Shown: positions 16,338-24,292 of the stretch, in pieces | How the letters are laid out: the number at the start of each line of letters is the position of its first letter | Position numbering within the stretch: position 1 is the first letter of the stretch | Assembly: GCF_022429565.1 (NCBI RefSeq) | Contig: NZ_CP092487.1 | Location: 1,149,001-1,213,000, forward strand | DNA length: 64,000 nt | Direction: 5' to 3' | DNA from: Lutibacter sp. A64 | GTDB taxonomy: Bacteria; Bacteroidota; Bacteroidia; Flavobacteriales; Flavobacteriaceae | The notes under the pieces: model-generated | Databases searched by the model: none | Told to the model about the DNA's origin: nothing | Seen by the model: the letters and a program-made list of their open reading frames with translations, nothing else | Program-made: the position numbers and the translations under genes

Positions 16338-18776
16338 TTATTCATTATTTAAATAATTTACCACCAAACGCAAATCGGTATAAGAATACTTATCATCTAT
16401 TTGGTGTTTTAGGTCCGAAAGATTTTCAAAAGTCATTGTAGGAATTAACTCTTTTAATTCTTTATAATGACTTTTTGATATTAAATCTGTTATTTCAACT
16501 TCTTTTGAAGGAATAAAAGAAGCTAAATGTGTTGTTATTGTTTCTGAACTAAGCCCTCTTTCTTCGGCAATTTCTTCAATGGTTTTTCCAGATTTAAATA
16601 ATTTTAAAGATATTTTTTTACTACTTCCTTTCTTTTTTCTTAAAGGCTTTTCTTCAAAAAACATGTTATCTTTAACAACTTCAATATCATTTTCAATCCA
16701 ATAATCTGTAATAACTTTTAAAATAGCTTCTCCATATTTTTTTATACGTATTTTACCAAAACCATTTATACTTAATAGCTCTTTAGAAGTTGTTGGTAAT
16801 ATTTCACATAAACTATACAAGGCTTTTTGAGAAAAAACTTGATAATGTTTTATATCATTTTTCTTAGCAATGGTATCTCTTAATTTATGTAAACGTTCAA
16901 ACAATTCTTTATTTACAGTACCATCAACAACAATAACTTTAGCTTTTTTAGGCGTTTGTTTAGCTAAAAAGACTGCATTAGCTCTTAATTCTAAAAATTT
17001 TAGTGTACTAAATCCTACTGTTAAATTTTTAAAATAACTTAATTTGGTTATTAAAAACGCTTCAATTATATCTAATTGTTTATCAATATCTGTTTCTACT
17101 GTTTTATTATCTGTTGTATAATTAAACTTTTTATACGGAGTTTCTATAAAATTTATAGTCTGTTCATTAAAGTATTCAATTGCTTTAATAAATCGATCTT
17201 GAATTGTTTTATCTACTTCGGGTTCTGTAGTTGTTTTAGCTAAAGTATGCAATTGTATTCTAAAAGAATTTCCAACTTTTAATAAGTTTGCAATTGTATC
17301 TTTTATAGCTACAAATGTTGGTTCTAAATTACCGTTAATTGTAGTTTTATTTTTATAAAAAATATCTAAAACGCGATTAATTGGATGTAAAACATTAAAA
17401 AAATCAAATACTTCTGAAATTAAATTTAGTTGAAATTCTGACTTCGATTGCTGTAAATCATTTTCATCTGGTTGATTTTTAGCTGCATTTTTATTAAATG
17501 TAATTACATTATTATCGCTAATGATTTGCCTTGAATCAATTGGGCTTTTAAGCACCAAACCTTCTAAAGATTTGCATCTACTAAGTGCTACATAGGTTTG
17601 CCCATGCGCAAAAGCACCTTGTGCATCTATAATTGCTTTTTCAAACGTTAAACCTTGACTTTTATGAATTGTTATTGCCCAAGCTAAGCGCAAAGGAATT
17701 TGTTTAAAAGATCCAATGCAATTCTCAATAATTTCTTTAGTTTCTGGATTTACCGTATAATTAATATTTTCCCAAATTTCTGGTGTAACAATAATATTAG
17801 CATCATCATCTTTGCATTTAACAATTACTTCATTTTCATCTAAAAAAATAATTTTTCCAATTTTACCATTAAAATAGCGTTTTTCATATGAGCTATCATT
17901 TTTTATAAATAATACTTGTGCTCCTACTTTTAAAATTAATTCTTCTTTGTTAGGATATGCGTATTCTGGAAATTTTCCTTCTATAGTAGCTGTATAACTT
18001 TGGGTTTTTGTAGTTAATTTATCTAACGCTGCTCTATTTACACTTTCTGCTTTATTATTATGTGTTGTTAAATCTATATAACCATCATCTTCATTTGGAA
18101 TAAAGTCTGGTATATATCGTTTATTTAACTCATTAGCTGATGCTTGTGAAAGTGCATTATTTCTAATTTCATTTAAAATTTGAATAAACGTTTCATTGTT
18201 TTGTCTATAAACGTGTTTTAATTCTACAGTTATAGCATTGCTTTGTTGGTATGCATAACTACTAAAAAAGAAGCCATTTTTATAATAGGGTTTCAATAAT
18301 TCCCATTCGTTTTCTTTAATTACAGGAGATAATTGTTGTAAATCTCCAATCATTAACAATTGAACTCCACCAAAAACTTTATTTCTATTTCTAAAACGTC
18401 TTAAAGTTTTATCTATTGCATCTAACAAGTCTGCTCTAACCATACTAATTTCATCAATAACTAATAAATCCATAGATTTAATAATATTGATTTTAGTTTT
18501 GCTAAATTTTCTATTAAAACTAGTAGAAGAATCCAACTCAGAATCTGGCACTAAAGGACCAAAAGGAAGTTGAAAGAACGAATGTATGGTTACACCCTTT
18601 GCATTTATTGCAGCAACTCCTGTAGGAGCAACTACTACCATTCTTTTTAAAGAATTAAGTTTTAATTTATGTAAAAAAGTTGTTTTACCTGTACCTGCTT
18701 TTCCTGTTAAAAAAATAGTTCTATCAGTGTTATTTACAAAATTCCAAACTAATTCTAATTCTTTATTAGTTTCCAT
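16338..18776 (-). CDS. PIF1/RecD-like superfamily 1 helicase with C-terminal HRDC and HTH domains
   Basis: 812 residues. The N-terminal helicase core has Walker A (TGKAGTGKTTFL, about 18-29), Walker B (VIDEISMVRADLLD) with GDLQQLSPV, and the late motif TIHKSQGLTFEKAIID followed by YVALSRCKSLEGLVL. A linker region leads to an HRDC-like nucleic-acid-binding domain at about 625-690 (LLSINGFGKIRIKKYGEAIL) and a helix-turn-helix of the HTH_40/RQC kind at about 723-755 (TIEEIAEERGLSSETITTHL). It should unwind DNA in repair or replication. RecQ-type accessory domains on a PIF1 core are common in Bacteroidota. It converges with secA with no bases between the stops. Confidence 0.88.
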   Translation of the reverse strand: METNKELELVWNFVNNTDRTIFLTGKAGTGKTTFLHKLKLNSLKRMVVVAPTGVAAINAKGVTIHSFFQLPFGPLVPDSELDSSTSFNRKFSKTKINIIKSMDLLVIDEISMVRADLLDAIDKTLRRFRNRNKVFGGVQLLMIGDLQQLSPVIKENEWELLKPYYKNGFFFSSYAYQQSNAITVELKHVYRQNNETFIQILNEIRNNALSQASANELNKRYIPDFIPNEDDGYIDLTTHNNKAESVNRAALDKLTTKTQSYTATIEGKFPEYAYPNKEELILKVGAQVLFIKNDSSYEKRYFNGKIGKIIFLDENEVIVKCKDDDANIIVTPEIWENINYTVNPETKEIIENCIGSFKQIPLRLAWAITIHKSQGLTFEKAIIDAQGAFAHGQTYVALSRCKSLEGLVLKSPIDSRQIISDNNVITFNKNAAKNQPDENDLQQSKSEFQLNLISEVFDFFNVLHPINRVLDIFYKNKTTINGNLEPTFVAIKDTIANLLKVGNSFRIQLHTLAKTTTEPEVDKTIQDRFIKAIEYFNEQTINFIETPYKKFNYTTDNKTVETDIDKQLDIIEAFLITKLSYFKNLTVGFSTLKFLELRANAVFLAKQTPKKAKVIVVDGTVNKELFERLHKLRDTIAKKNDIKHYQVFSQKALYSLCEILPTTSKELLSINGFGKIRIKKYGEAILKVITDYWIENDIEVVKDNMFFEEKPLRKKKGSSKKISLKLFKSGKTIEEIAEERGLSSETITTHLASFIPSKEVEITDLISKSHYKELKELIPTMTFENLSDLKHQIDDKYSYTDLRLVVNYLNNE

Positions 18777-18833
18777 ATAACAAAGCTAGATTTAAAAGTT
18801 TTAACTATAAATGTAGGAATTTTTTTACAACTT

Positions 18834-19622
18834 TTAAATTTCTAAATTTTTATCGTAAGGAATACTTTTTAAAATATGATTAATAGCATTAACTCTGGCA
18901 ATTGTTTTTTTATTGGCTTTAATTATTTTCCAACTGACAGTATTTTTTGCTGTTTTTTTAAACATTTTATTTTTATACTCTGTATACACATCCCATAATT
19001 CTTGTGCTTTTTCATCTACAGGAGTCATTTTCCATTGTTTTAAAGGGTTATTTTTAATTTCTTCAAAACGTTTAGCTTGCTCTTTTTTAGAAATTGACAT
19101 ATAAATTTTTACCAATCTAATTCCAGATTCGGTAATCATACGTTCAAAATCATTAACTTGATTCATAAATGTTTCATATTGCTCTTGCGTACAAAATCCA
19201 TTTACAGGTTCAACTACTGCCCTATTATACCAACTTCTATCGAAAAATATAATTTCTCCTGCCTTTGGAAATTGATTTACATAGCGTTGAAAATACCATT
19301 GCGTTTTTTCATCTTCTGTTGGTTTTGGCAAAGCAACTTTTCTTATAAGTCTTGGGTTCATTCTTTCGGTTGCACGTCTAATTGCACCACCTTTACCTGC
19401 AGCATCACGACCCTCAAAAATTATAATAATACGTTCATTTTCTTTAATTGCCCAAGTTTGCATTCTAATCAATTCTATTTGAAGCTTTTTTAGGCGTTTT
19501 TCATACTTAACATACCTTACAGCTCTTTCTAAATTATAAGGTTCTCTAGATAATAATGCTGTAAGTCCTTTATTGGTATTCAGATGATCTATATTTTCTG
19601 GTGTTAATTTAAACTCGTGCAT
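18834..19622 (-). CDS. ppk2: polyphosphate kinase 2 family protein (first copy)
   Basis: 262-residue single-domain PPK2 that transfers phosphate between polyphosphate and nucleotides. Walker A is GRDAAGKGG at 71-79, Walker B with lid residues is FFDRSWYNRAVVEP at 126-139, and the lid arginines lie in IRRATERMNPR (81-91). These are the family's catalytic elements, all intact. It lies two bases after the stop of a second PPK2 gene with the same architecture, so the two form a tandem pair at the end of the cbb3 maturation operon. Whether it prefers NMP or NDP cannot be told from motifs alone. Confidence 0.9.
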   Translation of the reverse strand: MHEFKLTPENIDHLNTNKGLTALLSREPYNLERAVRYVKYEKRLKKLQIELIRMQTWAIKENERIIIIFEGRDAAGKGGAIRRATERMNPRLIRKVALPKPTEDEKTQWYFQRYVNQFPKAGEIIFFDRSWYNRAVVEPVNGFCTQEQYETFMNQVNDFERMITESGIRLVKIYMSISKKEQAKRFEEIKNNPLKQWKMTPVDEKAQELWDVYTEYKNKMFKKTAKNTVSWKIIKANKKTIARVNAINHILKSIPYDKNLEI

Positions 19623-19624
19623 AA

Positions 19625-20482
19625 TTAATCTAATTGTTTTGATGAACGATGGTATCGCATAATAATATTAGGATCTGGCAATAACGTAGTTAATGCTTTG
19701 TTTTTCCCTTCGTAATTAAACTGAGATAATACATATCTAATACATTCTAAACGTGCTACTTTTTTATCGTTAGCTCTAACTATTATCCAAGGGCTATAAC
19801 TTGTGTGGGTTTTACTAAACATTTGTTCTTTATAATGCGTGTAATCATCCCAAAGTTCTTGTCCTTTTCTATCAACAGGACTAAATTTCCAACGTTTTAA
19901 AGGGGTTCCAATTCTGGCATTAAATCTAGATAATTGTTCATCTTTAGAAATTGAAAACCAAAATTTTATCAACACTAAATTATCTTCACAAAGCATATGT
20001 TCAAACTCTGGTACTTGTACCATAAATTTTTCATATTGTGTTTCATTACAAAACCCCATAACTGGCTCTACCACTGCTCTATTGTACCAACTTCTATCAA
20101 AAAATACTATTTCTCCAGAGTTTGGTAATTCTTTAATATAGCGTCTAAAATACCATTGACCGCGTTCAACTTCCGTAGGCTTAGTAAGTGCTACTAAACG
20201 CGTAGATCTAGGGTTTAAATGTTCTGTAAACCTTCTAATATTACCTCCTTTACCAGCAGCATCTCTTCCTTCAAAAATAATTGCTACTCTTTTATTATTT
20301 TTAGATATCCATTGTTGTAGTTTAACTAATTCTATTTGTAACTTTTTAAGCTCATCATCATAGAATAATCTTTTTTTAACTTTATCTATGTTTATATTTT
20401 TATCATTAATGATATCTAATATTTCTTTACCCGAAGAAGCTTTTTCAAAATCTTCTTTAGTAAGTTTTGGATGTATTGCCAT
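19625..20482 (-). CDS. ppk2: polyphosphate kinase 2 family protein (second copy)
   Basis: 285 residues from the ATG at 20482. A longer frame from TTG at 20500 would overlap the upstream gene by 17 bases and is not needed. It carries the same catalytic blocks as its neighbour: FEGRDAAGKGGNIRR, FFDRSWYNRAVVEPVMGFC and the C-terminal SPWIIVRANDKKVARLE. It also has an N-terminal helical extension (PKLTKEDFEKASSGKE) and a C-terminal tail that the first copy lacks. The two differ widely in sequence outside the motifs, so this is an old duplication or two subfamilies. It starts one base after the stop of the SafE-like gene, which implies translational coupling. Confidence 0.9.
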   Translation of the reverse strand: MAIHPKLTKEDFEKASSGKEILDIINDKNINIDKVKKRLFYDDELKKLQIELVKLQQWISKNNKRVAIIFEGRDAAGKGGNIRRFTEHLNPRSTRLVALTKPTEVERGQWYFRRYIKELPNSGEIVFFDRSWYNRAVVEPVMGFCNETQYEKFMVQVPEFEHMLCEDNLVLIKFWFSISKDEQLSRFNARIGTPLKRWKFSPVDRKGQELWDDYTHYKEQMFSKTHTSYSPWIIVRANDKKVARLECIRYVLSQFNYEGKNKALTTLLPDPNIIMRYHRSSKQLD

Positions 20483-20483
20483 A

Positions 20484-21206
20484 TTATTCTGACTTTTCAA
20501 TAGTTATACAATCTGCAGGATTATTGGATATTTGTAATTTTGCATCTGAAGGTGAGATATAAGGTATCCCCAATCCTAATCCACGCAATATAAATAATAA
20601 TCCAATAATAACAACAAATACTGGAATTGCTTTTTGAATTTTATTTCTAATAGATAAATTTACAAAATTCCCTAAAAATATTGCACCAGTCATTAAAGGA
20701 ATTGTACCAATTCCAAAAACTGCCATATATAACGCTCCATTAACAGCATTACCTGTTGATATTGAACCAAGTAAAGCCATATAAACAAGTCCACAAGGTA
20801 AAAACCCATTAAAAAACCCAATTAAAAATAATGCTTTATTAGATTTTTTTGTTAGATATGAACCCAACTTTTGTTTAACTTTTCCTATAATTTGATATAA
20901 AGGTTTAGAAAAATTGTATTTATTAAAAATTGCTACAGGTATTAATACTATGGCAATCATTACAACCCCCATTAAAATGGACAAACGTTGCTGAAAACCA
21001 GCCAAATACAATCCTTTACCTATAAAACCAAAAAGTAATCCAATAAGAGAATAACTAATTATACGCCCTAAGTGGTATAAAATTGTTTGAAATATTAATT
21101 TTGATTTAGAAGATCTATCTACAGGCAATACAAAAGCTATTGGCCCACACATACCTATACAATGGAAACTTCCAGCTAAACCTAAAACCAACGCAGTCCA
21201 TAGCAT
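20484..21206 (-). CDS. SafE/TauE-like membrane protein linked to cbb3 oxidase assembly
   Basis: 240 residues with about six membrane segments. The N-terminus GSFHCIGMCGPIAF is the signature of the sulfite-exporter TauE/SafE-like branch often found beside ccoG-ccoH-ccoI genes. Its cysteines could bind copper. A second conserved block is GFFNGFLPCGLVYMALLGS. Its start lies one base after the fixH stop, and it is followed at one base by a PPK2 gene. Context suggests a role in metal supply or assembly of the cbb3 oxidase, by inference. Confidence 0.8.
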   Translation of the reverse strand: MLWTALVLGLAGSFHCIGMCGPIAFVLPVDRSSKSKLIFQTILYHLGRIISYSLIGLLFGFIGKGLYLAGFQQRLSILMGVVMIAIVLIPVAIFNKYNFSKPLYQIIGKVKQKLGSYLTKKSNKALFLIGFFNGFLPCGLVYMALLGSISTGNAVNGALYMAVFGIGTIPLMTGAIFLGNFVNLSIRNKIQKAIPVFVVIIGLLFILRGLGLGIPYISPSDAKLQISNNPADCITIEKSE

Positions 21207-21207
21207 A

Positions 21208-21660
21208 TTAATACATTATTTTTTCTTTGAATAAATATTCACTTTCAGCTTGTTTCCACTCAATTTTAATATCCCACCTACCTTCAACCAATGTTTCATT
21301 TTTTATTAAAAACTCATTTGTTTCTAATTTAATTGGTAAGTCAAAATCAATTTTATCATTAGATAACCTTTGAAAATAGATTGTACCAGAAATAGTTGAT
21401 GGATCAAATTCTTTTGGAAATACAATTAATAAACCTTCACTTGTTTTTTTTATTGAAACATTTTCTTTTAAAGCAATCCCTTTATTTTGTTGATCTATTT
21501 CTGTTTGATAATTAAGCTCATCTTTATAATAATCTTCAGATACCAAATGATGGTCATATTTATTAACAAAATGTGCTTTATACACAAAAGATAATATAAA
21601 TACCATAAACGATACCAATGCGATAACAATACCCATTGGCCAAGTAAATTTAATTTTCAT
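21208..21660 (-). CDS. ccoH: FixH/CcoH-family cbb3 oxidase assembly protein
   Basis: 150 residues, with one N-terminal membrane segment (about 9-27, following MKIKFTWPM) and a periplasmic beta-sandwich-like domain. The segment VNKYDHHLVSEDYYKDEL after the membrane anchor is typical of FixH proteins in Bacteroidota. In other bacteria CcoH stays with the mature cbb3 oxidase and is needed for its stability. It lies 114 bases after ccoG and one base before the SafE-like gene. Confidence 0.88.
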   Translation of the reverse strand: MKIKFTWPMGIVIALVSFMVFILSFVYKAHFVNKYDHHLVSEDYYKDELNYQTEIDQQNKGIALKENVSIKKTSEGLLIVFPKEFDPSTISGTIYFQRLSNDKIDFDLPIKLETNEFLIKNETLVEGRWDIKIEWKQAESEYLFKEKIMY

Positions 21661-21774
21661 GTGTTTATTTTTATTGTTTCGTATAAATTACGTGCTACTT
21701 ACCACATCCTTATTGAATGATTTATACATAACCATTCAACCGGTTAAAAGACACTTAGCTCGCTTATTTTTATG

Positions 21775-23190
21775 TTATTTAATAATTAAAGGACCCGTAA
21801 AATTAGTAGTTGTAGATTCAATTAATTTACCATTTGAATACACTCCTACTTTTAATTTTTCTTTAGACGAATTTAGGTCTTTTTTATCAATTTCTATAAA
21901 TAAAGTCCCTTCTTTTAACCCTTGTTTCACAAGATTAATTTTACCTCCAATTAGGTCTATTTTTCCTGGATGAGAAATTAATTTAAGATCTAAATTTTCT
22001 AAATCTTCGGTTGTTTTATTTATTAACTTAACGGTATACACATTTTTAATGGTAGTTTCGGTACTTTGGAAAGTTTGCCCTGGCAAACGCAAAATTGTAG
22101 CTTCAATATCATTTCTTAAAAATAACATTGTTATTAAAACCCCAATTAATATGGTTAATATTGTAGAATAAGCAATTAAACGCGCGTTAAATTTAAATTT
22201 TTCTTTTTTATCGATATTATCTTCAGAAGCATAACGTATAAGACCTTTATCAAATCCAGATCTATCCATAATAGCATCACAAGCATCTATACACGCTGTA
22301 CAGTTAATACATTCTAATTGCGTACCATTTCTAATATCAATACCTGTTGGACAAACTTGTACACATTGTTTACAATCTATACAATCTCCATGCCCAAGTT
22401 CATCTCTATTTTCATCTTTACGTAATTTTTTTCTACCAGAAGTTCCCTCTCCTCTAACATAATCATATGCAACATTAATAGATTTATTATCTAATAATAC
22501 TCCTTGCAATCTACCATAAGGACAAACAATAATACAAACTTGTTCTCTAAACCAAGCAAATACAAAATAAAAAACACCGGTAAAAGCTAATAGATAAGCT
22601 AATGTACTAAGATGCTCTAATGGACCATCAGTTATATAAGATAAAACCTTATCAGAACCAATAATATACGCTAAAAATACATTTGAAATTACAAACGATA
22701 TTATAAAAAACATAAACCATTTAAAAACACGTTTTCTAATTTTTTCAGCATTCCATTCTTGTTTATCTAATTTTATTTGTTTGGATCTATCTCCTTCAAT
22801 TAAGTATTCTACTTTTCTAAAAACCATTTCCATAAAAATAGTTTGAGGACAAACCCACCCACAAAATATTCTTCCAAATACTACTGTAAATAAAATTACA
22901 AAAACAACACTAACAAGCATTGAAATTACTAACAAATGAAAATCTTGTGGCCAAAAAGGGAAACCGAAAATATGAAATTTACGTTCTAAAATATTAAATA
23001 GTAAAAATTGGTTTCCTTTAATTTTAATAAAAGGAGCAGCTAATAAAAAGCCTAATAAAAACCAACTAACAATCGTTCGATAATTATAAAGTTTACCTTT
23101 TGGTTTTTTAGGAAAAATAAAATTTCTTTTTCCACTTTTATCAATTGTTGCTATTGAATCTCTAAATACTTCTTTATTATCTTTATCCAT
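21775..23190 (-). CDS. ccoG: cytochrome c oxidase accessory protein CcoG (FixG)
   Basis: 471-residue membrane iron-sulfur protein. It has several membrane helices in the first 350 residues and two cysteine clusters for 4Fe-4S centres (CIDCKQCVQVCPTGIDI and CINCTACIDACDAIM), as well as FGRIFCGWVCPQTIFM and QVCIIVCPYGRLQG. A C-terminal Ig-like FixG domain follows (about 360-471). CcoG is reported to act as a cupric reductase in copper delivery to cbb3 oxidase. It leads a second minus-strand unit (ccoG-ccoH-safE-ppk2-ppk2), and the upstream ccoP unit ends at a strong hairpin in between. Confidence 0.95.
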   Translation of the reverse strand: MDKDNKEVFRDSIATIDKSGKRNFIFPKKPKGKLYNYRTIVSWFLLGFLLAAPFIKIKGNQFLLFNILERKFHIFGFPFWPQDFHLLVISMLVSVVFVILFTVVFGRIFCGWVCPQTIFMEMVFRKVEYLIEGDRSKQIKLDKQEWNAEKIRKRVFKWFMFFIISFVISNVFLAYIIGSDKVLSYITDGPLEHLSTLAYLLAFTGVFYFVFAWFREQVCIIVCPYGRLQGVLLDNKSINVAYDYVRGEGTSGRKKLRKDENRDELGHGDCIDCKQCVQVCPTGIDIRNGTQLECINCTACIDACDAIMDRSGFDKGLIRYASEDNIDKKEKFKFNARLIAYSTILTILIGVLITMLFLRNDIEATILRLPGQTFQSTETTIKNVYTVKLINKTTEDLENLDLKLISHPGKIDLIGGKINLVKQGLKEGTLFIEIDKKDLNSSKEKLKVGVYSNGKLIESTTTNFTGPLIIK

Positions 23191-23221
23191 TGTAAACTTT
23201 ATTCTGAATTAAAAAGTTAAG

Positions 23222-23229
23222 CAAAATTA
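23222..23229 (-). promoter_or_regulatory. candidate -7 element of ccoG
   Basis: On the minus strand this reads TAATTTTG, a match to TAnnTTTG, 31 bases before the ccoG start. I see no FNR-like palindrome at the position used by the ccoS and ccoI promoters. Confidence 0.4.
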
Positions 23230-23265
23230 TAGTTTATTGTTGTCTTATTAAGAAACAAAAGTGAC

Positions 23266-23325
23266 AAAAAAAGGGTAAAGAAACAGATTTAATTATTAGA
23301 ATATTATAAATCTGTTACTTTACCC
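23266..23325 (-). terminator. strong hairpin terminator after ccoP
   Basis: The arms 23273-23291 and 23307-23325 pair over 18 of 19 positions (GGGTAAAG-AACAGATTTA). On the minus strand the stem is followed by seven T. It separates the ccoS-ccoNO-ccoQ-ccoP unit from ccoG. Confidence 0.85.
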
Positions 23326-23447
23326 CAACTTTTCTACTAACTTTAAAAATAAAAACTTGATGTTTTTTTGTAGAAATTAACATTTATAATACTGTTAAAC
23401 CAACTAAGCTAGCAAGTTGTTAAATATTAATAATGCCTAACTACTTT

Positions 23448-24095
23448 TTATTCTTCTGGCCAAATAATATCTCCTTCAGCTGCTTTTGGATTTGCTGGTT
23501 GTGTTCCTTGCATAGAAACAATATAACTTGCCAACTGAATTCTTTCATCTCTACTAATAGTACTTTCCCAAGCAATCATACCTTTACCTGGTCTACCACC
23601 TTTTGAAATAGTATTATAAATACTTTTAACATCACCACCTAAAATCCAATGATTGTCTGTTAAATTAGGTCCAATACTACCACCTAAATCAGCTAAATGA
23701 CAAGCCGTACAAGTTTTAGATGCAAACAATTCTTTTCCTTTTGAAATACTTTCAGCATCTGTTAAGGCTACAATATTAGAATCATCGAATAATTCCGGAT
23801 TAGCAGCTTTGTACGCTTCAACTTGCGCTTTACCTTCTGCTATTTCAGTTGCAAATTCTTTTTCTTGACTATATTCTTCAGAATTATAAAATACTTGAAC
23901 ATAGTAAAAGATACTAATTGCTATGGTAATATAAAAACCGTATAACCACCATGGTGGTAATACATTATCTAGTTCTTTAATACCATCATAATCATGTTCT
24001 AACATTATGTCTTCTTCCGTTCCTAAATCGTGGGCCTTAGTCATGGATTTCATAAACTTTTTCCAACCCGATATGTTTTCTGAATTTTTATTCAT
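23448..24095 (-). CDS. ccoP: cbb3-type cytochrome c oxidase subunit III, single heme
   Basis: 215 residues. A cytoplasmic N-terminus carries EEDIMLEHDYDGIKELDN, the pattern seen in CcoP. One membrane helix lies at about 52-69, followed by one periplasmic cytochrome c domain with C129-T-A-C132-H133 and an axial Met in GKGMIAWE near 177. Proteobacterial CcoP usually has two c-type hemes. Only one is present here, as is common in Bacteroidota. Its start overlaps the end of the ccoQ-like gene by eight bases. Confidence 0.95.
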   Translation of the reverse strand: MNKNSENISGWKKFMKSMTKAHDLGTEEDIMLEHDYDGIKELDNVLPPWWLYGFYITIAISIFYYVQVFYNSEEYSQEKEFATEIAEGKAQVEAYKAANPELFDDSNIVALTDAESISKGKELFASKTCTACHLADLGGSIGPNLTDNHWILGGDVKSIYNTISKGGRPGKGMIAWESTISRDERIQLASYIVSMQGTQPANPKAAEGDIIWPEE

Positions 24096-24285
24096 CTGTA
24101 TTTTCTTTTGTATTAGTATCGTTATCGAAAGGTAAATTACTTAAATTATCAATTCTTCTTTTAGGAAGTCTAAAAACAAATATGATCATTGTTGAAAAAA
24201 CTAAGAAGAATAAGATTAGTGAAATTATTGGATAAATTTCAACACCTTCAATACTCTCTAAATTATGTTTTATAAATTTTAACAT
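24088..24285 (-). CDS. ccoQ: CcoQ-like small subunit of cbb3 oxidase
   Basis: 65 residues with one membrane helix (about 19-39, IISLILFFLVFSTMIIFVF) and a short charged C-terminal tail. The position between ccoNO (seven bases upstream) and ccoP (overlapping) and the single-helix plan match CcoQ, which stabilises the oxidase complex. Sequence conservation of CcoQ is low, so the assignment rests mainly on context. Confidence 0.8.
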   Translation of the reverse strand: MLKFIKHNLESIEGVEIYPIISLILFFLVFSTMIIFVFRLPKRRIDNLSNLPFDNDTNTKENTDE

Positions 24286-24292
24286 AGGTTTA

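Noticed and set aside
20483-20500. TTG start for the second PPK2 gene
   Set aside because: It would overlap the upstream gene by 17 bases. ATG 20482, one base after that gene's stop, is the simpler choice.
21700-21745. TTGAATG...CATTCAA inverted repeat between ccoG and ccoH as a regulatory site or terminator
   Set aside because: Arms are only seven bases with a 12-base spacer, there is no T tract and no FNR-like core. It is too weak to call.
21659-21973. Plus-strand open frame of 104 codons across the ccoG 3' end
   Set aside because: It is antisense to ccoG and the gap before ccoH, with no family resemblance.
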